This document shows, piece after piece, positions 55,886 through 64,000 of a DNA stretch of 64,000 nt (positions within the stretch are counted from its first letter, which is position 1; each line of letters opens with the position of its first letter). Source of the DNA: Taxawa tesnikishii (nom. ined.) (lineage: Eukaryota; Ascomycota; Dothideomycetes; Dothideales); assembly GCA_030247885.1 (NCBI GenBank), contig JAPDRO010000003.1, positions 1,178,001-1,242,000 on the forward strand, in the 5' to 3' direction. Made by a program: the position numbers and the translations under genes. The notes beneath the pieces were generated by a model, which saw only the letters and a program-made list of their open reading frames with translations, was not told the DNA's origin and did not search any database.

Positions 55886-58800
55886 CGTGGGAGACGAGTG
55901 AAGCTGTTGAAAGGTTCTTTGTTGAAGGAGTCTCCGTGTGTTGGACGAGCCGGCCGGCGCACTCGATGGATTAAGTCTTGACGATGGATATGTTGTGCGG
56001 TTGATGGTATTGCATGAGACGCTGGGCGCTGCTCATTGAACCTCCGAAGCTTATCGGAAAGCTCAAGTGTGGCTAAGTGAAGTTGCAGTGATGCGGAGCC
56101 TTCGCTCTTTCTCTTTCAGTGAGAGGGGCAGCAACAAAAGGGGGCAGATGTACTGAGGGGTAGCAAAGAAAAGTGGGAGGTGGTGGGATGGTGGGAGGTG
56201 TGAGGTTTTGAAGGAAAGTGACGGAAAACCAAGATTCTCTAAGGGGCATGGCTTTGCGTTCTGACGAGAGGAAGAAACGGCCCCGAGCCTTTGGTGGGCA
56301 CTTCCCCGCTGCTAACAACAAGCCACACGCATGACGGGCTCTGCCAGCGTTTGTGCCAATCCTTGTTTTAGCACTGTGCTTTGGCGACTTATGCAACCTA
56401 GTCAGCCTCAATCGCATCTGTGCCAGCGCCCCGGGTCTAGCTTTTCGGGTTTCTGCTCCCAGCTATCGTGCGTGTTTGCATCGGCTCGCGTGCTAGGGAG
56501 AGACGGCCTCTGAGCGACTGACTGGCCTCCTGCGCACACTTGGTTCTGTGATGCGATGGTGCGGCTCTCAGTCACGACTTTCAGTCACGACTCTCTGTTC
56601 GGCCTTCGAGTGCTAGCTACACGTGCGGCGACGAGCAGCAGTGAACCCTCAGTGCTGGCATCTGGTTCGGGCGACAGGTCACGAGTAAGAATGTACACGT
56701 TGTGACCAGCCGTCTTGTCCGCGCCAGTTGCGCATCGTCTATTGGGCTGCATTCTCTTCAAATCCCGTCCACAGAACACCATGCATCGCAGTATCACGAC
56801 TGGCGGTCAGCATGCATCTACGCCAACCAACATGTCGAGGCGGCATCCGCGAGCGCATGCGACGTGCGCCCTTCTACAACCGGAGTCGCACAAGTACACG
56901 TACACGCAGCAATATGTGCACGGGAGTCCGTCAACTAACCATCCAACTATCGACTTTGTGCGCAGCAGCAACCCGTCAGCCACTCGCACACCGCCGCCGC
57001 AAGCACCCTTCCCTCCCGCCCGCCCCTCTCACGATGGCGCGCACACGTCTTCGCCGTTGGCTTTCCCGCCAGCTCCTCACCCGTGTGTCGTCTAAGTTGT
57101 CGCAAAACACTGCCGTCCCGGTGGAAGCCCTGTCAATTCTCTCCTGAATGCCATATTAATGACATAATCGCCATTCGGAAGGACGACGTTCTTTCTGATC
57201 GTCCGGGTGCCGGACCATCCTGAAGTCCGATCATCACTACTTGTTCCTGGTATCGCTAAAGGCCACACTAAAGTATCGAAAAGCTGCTAACTGCTTCCCC
57301 GGCGCCCTAACCCGAAGTTTCGATGCGTACTGCAGGCCAAACCCTTGCCGGAACTGACCTTGTCGACTCGTGATACAGGGATGCGGTCCTGCTGACACAC
57401 GAGAGGGAGCAACATTAACCGTCGTTCGGTCCTCTGCAAACGCGGCTTATCTCTAAGTATCATCTCGTTTGTCGTCCGACTTCTGTACAAGGCAAACCGC
57501 AACATCGCATCCTGTCGACTACATTTCCTGTCACCCACGATGGCGGCGGCAAAGTCGTTTCTTGGTCTCGGAGCGTTCCCTCTGCCAGTCTGAAGGAGCG
57601 GGACGGCCCATCTGGAAGTTGCTTTGCCGTCTTACCGTCGTTCACGCGTCCGCCCCACCACGACGAATCGGAAGCACCAGACGCCCTTGTTCGCGTCGGC
57701 GCTCCGAGACCCACGCGTACCGTTTTGGAATCCTTCTCCTCGCTGGGATGATTGATTTGATACATAGAGATGAACTCGCTGACACGGTGCGTTTGAGCAG
57801 TACCTCCATCTTATCTGGATCGCTCGCATCATTTTCAATCAACGTCTCACCATCCCACCATCCCACCATCCCACCTTTCTCGATTCCCTCCGAAAACCCC
57901 TCGGTGAAGGAGATTGTCCGCGCTAGAATATTCCAACGACCGTGCTCTGCTCTAGCATGGACATGACATCTTTCGGGGAAGGCTGCTTGAAACGCGCCAG
58001 GCCGCCCCCAGCGTACCGCCAAGGATAACCGATTTCAGGGGAGCGCCTTCCGCAAGCTGTGATCCGCGTTAGCCCTCCTCACAGGCCAAGTGACGAGCAA
58101 TAACATGCCAGGATCGCTGTTATCCTGACAATCTCGTTTGCTCGTGGTCGATGCCGCGATCAAAAAGCCAAATGAGCTTTCGCTCTCTCCGAACACTCTG
58201 GCTATCATCTTCGTATGCTTTTGCAATTGGACCAAGCATATGGAATTGGGCGATGTAGAAATCGAACGTCGAGCCGTGGCTAGAACTTGGGTACTACCGG
58301 TTAGCCAGAGAAGAGCGGTAAGCCTCGCTGAGCTGTAACAATAGCCCGCAGCATCAGGCAATCTAACATATCCGCATCGCATGTGAAAGAGCGGCTAAGC
58401 TATGTCTCCAAGATCTTCTCTTACCACGTCCCTGCTGCAATTCCTTCACCGACAATACTCGAAGCGGGGCATGTTAGACTTGCACTGCGCTGTTCATTCG
58501 AGCAACAGCAGTAGCACGAAACCCGTTTGGAAAGAATAACTCTTCGGCAGTTGTTCGCCCAATTGTCTGGCTCGCAATATCTGCTCTGTCATCTAAGGCA
58601 CATGGCTCCTATCGTGCTTCACTCTGACACACTTCACATCCTTGGGTTTGCTCTGATTGCAGTTGAGTGCGAGGGCAGCTGGAAGGCAACACGCCGGTCG
58701 TCAGACCCAGCTCCAACGATGGCGAACTACCTTGTAGCCCCTTTGTGAGCTTTGTAGGTACTAACATCAATCGTAGAAAGTGTATTCCGAAACCTCATAT

Positions 58801-60114
58801 TACTCCAGGCCTTGTCTGTCGGCGTGCAGCCCTTAACTGACGTTGCCATCAGTCCGTTGAGCATCTCAGGAACTTTTGCAGACGCGACGAGGCAGGGCAA
58901 CCATCCTGTCGCATATGGCCCACGACTCGGACGAAATCATGCCTTCCCTTCACCATCCATCTGCTTAGCGAATGAAGAACATGATCCTAAACATTTCCTG
59001 AGACGACTACCTGCTCTCAGCGAGACAGGACAGTCTTGATGCCTTCAAGACATGCAACGGCTGTCGCTCTGCACAGCGATCTAATTGAGCTACACATCCG
59101 CTCAAACCAGATAGAGGAGGCGGTAGTCAGGTTGAGGAGCTTAGAGATCATCTATCACCACGTACTCTGCCGCGCGACTTGCCCGCTTGAAAGCGTTTGC
59201 TGCACGCCAACCTTCCCCACCCCACGCCCCGAATGTGCACTTGAATCCTCCATGGCTTGGGCATGTTGGGTGATGACAAGCTTTACAGCGCGTCATTGCA
59301 TGCTTCGGTACTTACATATTGCGCCCTCCATGACCTGATAGGCTATCTTCTTCCTAAAAGAAAAGCCTCATCGGTCGTCCAAAGCAGTAAATCCAGTCTC
59401 CTGGTTCTCGTGGCCACCCAGATAGCGAGAATCGTCTACCATGTAGATCAATCGAATGTTCGGGAGGCTGTGGGCGAGGCGGTCAGGAGAGACAGCCTCT
59501 AGACAAATTTGTGTTTTTGTGTGTCGCATTGCTATCGCTTGTGCAGGCCAAACCGCAAACCGGGAGAGGCTGGGACGCATTATAGAGGTCTTGGCAGGCT
59601 CGGGAGAGGCCGTCTTCCCCACGAGTCCCTTTGAACGAACGAACAGCAGGCGGCTAGGTCGGCCAATCCATCGCAGTCTGCACATATTCTTAACCCCCGG
59701 ACCCCGAATTGGATACAACTACACCGCGAATCGAATGCGACCACTCGCGACGCCCCGATTCTGCGTCCACCTCCGCGCCCGTAAGGGTCGAGTTTGGCCC
59801 GCCGTTGAAGAAGCACGCTCTCCCGCCCATTCCAGACAGGAGACTTATCACGCGTTACTGCTGCAGGAGGTGGCTGGCCGACACTGGCACTGATACCGCT
59901 GACCGACGTGACCCGTTGCTGTCGTTGCAGACTCCCTGCAGAGGCAGTGCAGTCGCGGAGTAGGAGACCCCTTCCGCCCTTCGTCTGGACGTACTCTGGT
60001 GCCGACGCCTGAAACAAGCCAAAAGAGGGGCGCCGATCTGCCTCCCACCGCGCGTCGCAATTACTGTGAGAGCCCTATACACTACCACAGGACCTCCCGT
60101 TGGTCTATGTCAAG
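55886..60114. other. 4.2-kb region without a recognised gene
   Basis: The longest such stretch in the window, between the divergent C2H2 regulator and the Ras GEF gene. Many frames of 60-170 aa cross it on both strands, none of them family-like. A CATCCCAC repeat lies at 57846-57872. It may hold long promoters, non-coding RNA or decayed repeats; nothing here distinguishes these. Confidence 0.4.
57846..57872. repeat. short CCATCCCA tandem repeat
   Basis: Three to four imperfect copies of CCATCCCA in the gene-free region. Confidence 0.7.
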
Positions 60115-63100
60115 ATGAACGGGCTCGCTGGTAGCGTTTCCCCGCAAGGTGCCATGTACGTGCGAGCACTGTACGACTACGAGGCCGACGACCGCACCAG
60201 TCTCAGTTTCCGCCAAGGGGACATCATCCAGGTCATTACACAGCTGGAGAGCGGGTGGTGGGATGGAGTCATACACGGAGTGAGAGGATGGTTCCCAAGC
60301 AATTACTGCGCCGTAGTACCTGGACCCGGGGAGGACGAGAGGGGAACACATGTGGGACGCGACACTGGGGAAAGCGACGCCGAGCAAGAGTCGGATGGAG
60401 AATACAATGGATACGAGTTGGATGGCAGTTCGCGAGCGCATGGAAGCACCGCCGGTTCGAGCTTTGGGCTGGACAACACCGACGGTCGGAACCAAGGGGA
60501 TGAAGCGGCTTTCTGGATACCCCAGGCCACTCCAGATGGCAGACTCTTCTATTTCAACACGCTCACAGGGGTAAGCACGATGGAACTGCCGCTGGAGACA
60601 CCAACATCCGCGAACGAGAGCGGACCACGCGATCGCACAAATATCTATATCCCGAATGAGACGCGACCACCAGCTGAGCTATTGGCGGGCGGGTACGAGC
60701 GAGAAGAGGAGGACTACGAATCAGCCTCAGAAGCTGAGAACAACAGCGTCATGATGGGCTCGAGAGGTTCATTGGTAAAGCTTTTCCGGCTGGGTATGTT
60801 GTGACACAGCTAACAGTAATAGCCTCGGAGGAGACGGTCGTACGGTACTGACGGCGTATCACCAGCAACATCGATGGATTCGCTCAACCAGGGTTCGCCC
60901 ATGACCCGATCGCGTACTAATCTTACAGATGTCACCAACCCAAGCTTTTCCGTGGCTCATCAGGCAAACCCGCCAATTGGGACAACAATGACTTCTTTCG
61001 CGAACTCTCCGCTTGGCGGGTCGTCCTTGATCTCCCGACGGTTCTTCGATGATGCACAGACCGTGTTGTTGACGTGGAACACCATGGTGGAAGATATGCG
61101 ACGTGCCGTCCAACGGTACAGAGAGGCCATCAACAACAGTGACCGCTCAGAATTCGTCAGGAGAGCTGAAGACATTTCAGATCACCTTCGGTTGCTTCTT
61201 GCCGCAGGATCAGGAACCACCGACAATCACTCTGGCAATCCTTCGATCATTTCAACAAACAAAGCTCTGTATCCTCACTTCCGGGAGATGATGTCCAGCT
61301 TCTCCAAGCTCGTGCTTTCCTCCCATTTCGCCGCGACTGACTTCACCACAGCGGAATCCTACTCCAAGTGTTTACAAGAAGCCGAAGGCCTTCTACACGG
61401 CGTCTATGGTTTTGTAGAAGTTGCACGACAACAGCGAGGCGAGGAGATACCCCGACTGACGCCCGGTTTCATGTCAGGCAGTCGATCAGGTGGTGGCTGG
61501 CAGAACAACGGGTTGGATTCTTCTGATCCTCTATCGTTGCCGTTCCTTGGGCAGGATGATTTTGAGACCATTCAAGAGCCCACAGCTTATCTGAACCACG
61601 GGTTGTTGGAAAGAATGGATGACCTCAAGCGCCAAATCTCCGCCAGCATTCGCCAACTTGATGCACATCTGGTCGTAAGAGAAAAGCTTGTTACTCCACG
61701 CAAGCACAAGATGACAGGGGACAGTGTTTGCAACACTGCGAAGGACGTTGTCAAAGCATGCCAACCTTACATTTCAGCCGTAGAGAGTATCAACCTCTCA
61801 TCTCTGGGCTCACCGTTCCAAAATCCGCAGCTTGTCGACTTCAGCGTACAAAAGCAACGACTCTACGATTCCACATCTGACTTGATCGTTGCGTGTCAAG
61901 CTGTAGCAAGCCCCTGAGTGACGAGTGGGCTGATTCCCGGGGAACCTCTCTTGAGGAACGCCTAAACAATGTCCGGACAGCTTCACGTGAACTCGAGATA
62001 TCGATTGGCCAGCTGCAGTTTTCTCTTCAGTTGCTATCGGAAATGGTCCCCGACGAGTCCCAAAGGGCGACCAAAGAAGAGCATCGCAATACAGACGGCG
62101 GTGCGGGTTACTCTCAACACATGCGCGACGGGTCAAGTCAATGGAATCAACGACCCAGGATGCTTGCCGAAATCGGACAGTCAAAATCTTTCCCAGATTC
62201 TATGGAGCCAGAACTCAGCAACGGGAACAACTCCAAGGTCCGGAAGTTCTTCGGCGAAGTTCCTATGCCTGCCCAAAGCCGAGACTCTGAAGATGTTCCA
62301 GAATTCCTCAGGCTCGACCACGAGGGAGAGATGTCTTACGATACTAAGCCCTCGCCGCCTCAATTGCGTGGTGGTACATTGACCGGTCTTGTCGAACAAC
62401 TCACCCGCCACGACCGTCTCGACTCGCCTTTCAACAACACCTTCCTCCTCACGTATCGCTCATTTACTACGGCAAGCGAGCTGTTTGAAATGCTTCTCAA
62501 GCGTTGGACTATACAACCACCATATAATCTCTCGGGAGGTGATATGCAGCTTTGGATCGACAAAAAGCAGAAACCCATCAGATTCCGAGTCGTTAATATC
62601 CTCAAAAGCTGGTTTGACAATTACTGGATGGAAGGCAATGATGAAGCAAGTCAGCAGCTGATGCAACGAGTGCAAGCATTTGCCAAGGACCAGGTTCAAT
62701 CGACGGGTACGCCTGGAGCAGGCCCGCTCATGACTGCCATCGAACAACGCATGCGCGGAGAAAATGCGCCCGGCAAAAGACTGATCCTCACGCTCAACTC
62801 GCAATCCACGCCGACTCCAATCGTTCCCAAAAACATCAAGAAACTGAAATTCTTGGACATTGATGCCTTGGAGTTTGCTAGACAGCTGACTATTATCGAG
62901 TCGAAGCTGTACTGCAAGATCAAGCCTACAGAGTGCCTCAACAAGACTTGGCAGAAGAAGCTGGCGCCGGGCGAGGAAGACCCGGCAACCAATGTCAAGG
63001 CACTGATTCTACATTCGAACCAGTTGACAAATTGGGTGGCTCAGATGATTCTTACCCAGAACGATGTCAAACGTCGTGTCATTGTGATAAAGCATTTTGT

Positions 63101-63794
63101 GGCCATCGCCGACGTAAGTGGAAATTCGTCACTTTTGGAAGGAACAAGCTAATGCGCAGTACAGAAATGCCGGCAACTAAACAATTTCTCGACACTGACA
63201 TCAATCGTCTGTGCCCTTGACACAGCTCCCATCCACCGTCTCTCCCGCACATGGGCACAGGTCAACCAGAAGACGCAGAGCACGTTGGAAGTTATGCGCA
63301 AACTCATGGGCAGCACAAAGAACTTTATGGAATATAGAGAAGCGCTGCACAAGGCTAATCCGCCTTGCATTCCCTTCTTTGGTACGAAGAGAAAACTATC
63401 GTCTGCTGCTCTTACAGACACTAACGCATCTATATAGGTGTTTACTTGACCGATCTGACGTTCATCGAAGATGGTATCCCTTCTGTCATCAAGAAGACCA
63501 ACCTCATCAATTTTGCGAAGCGGACCAAGACAGCGGAAGTTATCAGGGACATCCAACAATACCAAAACGTGCCGTACCCCTGCAGCCGGTTCCTGAGCTT
63601 CAAGATTACATTCTGAAGAACATGCAATCCGCCGGTGACGTGCACGAGATGTACGACCGGAGTTTACAGGTTGAGCCTAGAGAAAGGGAAGACGAGAAGA
63701 TTGCGAGGTGAGTGCTGCGTAAGGGTCAGGGTAATGGAGGGTATGCTGACATGCTTCTTCTTGTAGATTGCTTTCCGAGTCCGGATTTCTATGA
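60115..63794 (+). CDS. cdc25: Cdc25-type Ras guanine-nucleotide exchange factor
   Basis: It activates Ras at the plasma membrane, upstream of cAMP and MAP-kinase signalling. Five exons: 60115..60774, 60823..63113, 63165..63381, 63438..63707 and 63767..63794; 1155 aa. An N-terminal SH3 domain (MYVRALYDYEADDRTSLSFR, ESGWWDGVIHGVRGWFPSNY) is followed by a WW-like element (FWIPQATPDGRLFYFNTLTG). Then a long helical middle precedes the RasGEF N domain (LVEQLTRHDRLDSPFNNTFL) and the catalytic domain (LDIDALEFARQLTIIESKLY, RRVIVIKHFVAIADKCRQLN, PCIPFFGVYLTDLTFIEDGI). One base is missing at two C4 runs (61911-61914 after ACQAVASP, and 63577-63580 after NVPY), and with them all phases close. The last exon is 28 nt. 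An upstream exon with another start is possible, because the frame is open back to 60100 without an ATG. Confidence 0.92.
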
Positions 63795-64000
63795 CGGTCA
63801 ATCGATGGATACGGCCGCTCTTTCATTGCCTGATCGCCCGCCTGCTTTAGCACCAGATTCCTGTTGGACTGGCGGCTATCAGGCCGCAGACGGCTTGTCT
63901 CCATCACGACAGATACGACGCTTTGGGCTAGCAGGCACGTCCGAGACACTCTTTGCCCTGTTGATGTTGATGTTCAGGGTGCCATGACCAGAACACGGGG
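63795..64000. other. end of window, downstream of the Ras GEF gene
   Basis: Frames cross it on both strands but none is recognisable. Confidence 0.4.

Noticed and set aside
60823-60900. A further frame break in the Ras GEF near 60844
   Set aside because: Placing the intron at 60775-60822 joins SRGSL to PRRRRSYGTDGVSPATS in frame, so no missing base is needed.
966-63794. Mass pseudogenes or programmed -1 frameshifting as the cause of the 19 breaks
   Set aside because: Genes of essential families such as Dpb11 and CTNNBL1 are affected, the reading is restored by one base at simple runs, and no shared downstream structure was noticed, so an assembly explanation is simpler.
1-64000. tRNA, rRNA, CRISPR or intact transposon
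   Set aside because: No conserved T-arm with a matching acceptor stem, no regularly spaced repeats and no transposase or reverse transcriptase text could be found by eye; a covariance-model scan would be needed to exclude a tRNA.

Overview
The window is nuclear DNA of a filamentous ascomycete, most likely a dothideomycete. The reasons are dense genes on both strands with short (48-170 nt) GT-AG introns carrying CTAAC/CTGAC-type branch sites, fungal-only families (Zn2Cys6 regulator, Sulfotransfer_4-like enzyme, DUF7923-type CCCH protein, PhiA-like wall protein) and protein wording I recognise from Dothideomycetes. The class assignment is inference; no rDNA or mitochondrial marker is present.

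Layout: 1-0.97 kb nothing supported; 1-2.8 kb CCCH zinc-finger protein (-); 3.6-4.5 kb glutathione S-transferase (+); 4.8-6.2 kb RGG-rich protein (-); 6.8-7.6 kb multi-pass membrane protein (-); 8.7-8.95 kb imperfect inverted repeat; 9-9.6 kb RNase III-fold protein (-); 9.9-11.6 kb CTNNBL1 (-); 11.9-13.7 kb TPR/F-box/LRR protein of the Dia2/Pof3 type (+); 15.1-15.8 kb Tom22 (-); 16.4-17.4 kb sulfotransferase-like (+); 17.8-21 kb Zn2Cys6 regulator (+); 22.2-23.6 kb ceramide synthase (-); 24.4-27.6 kb Dpb11/Rad4/TopBP1 (-); 29.5-32 kb alpha-arrestin (+); 32.9-34.5 kb rhomboid protease (+); 35.1-36.9 kb C2H2 protein (-); 37.7-38.2 kb hypothetical (-); 39.7-40.2 kb cyanase (-); 41.1-44.5 kb phospholipase D (+); 44.9-47.6 kb large membrane glycoprotein (-); 49.7-50.4 kb EF-hand protein (+); 51.4-51.9 kb decayed PhiA-like gene (+); 53.2-55.9 kb C2H2 plus fungal_trans regulator (-); 60.1-63.8 kb Cdc25-type Ras GEF (+). 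Between 55.9 and 60.1 kb I see no gene.

Most genes are single-copy housekeeping or signalling genes with unrelated jobs: splicing, replication checkpoint, mitochondrial import, sphingolipid synthesis, Ras and phospholipid signalling. I see no biosynthetic cluster, no CRISPR, no phage-like region and no intact transposon, and I did not find a convincing new system.

The strongest unexpected signal is in the sequence itself. In ten genes the reading frame breaks at 19 points, always in the same direction (one base too few). Eighteen of these fall on homopolymer runs of 4-6 bases, and adding one base to the run restores an exon model whose phases close exactly. Other long genes (phospholipase D, the 906-aa membrane protein, the 817-aa C2H2 regulator) have no such break. 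Since several affected genes belong to essential families, I read this as homopolymer undercalling in the assembly rather than mass gene decay, though I cannot prove it from the sequence alone.
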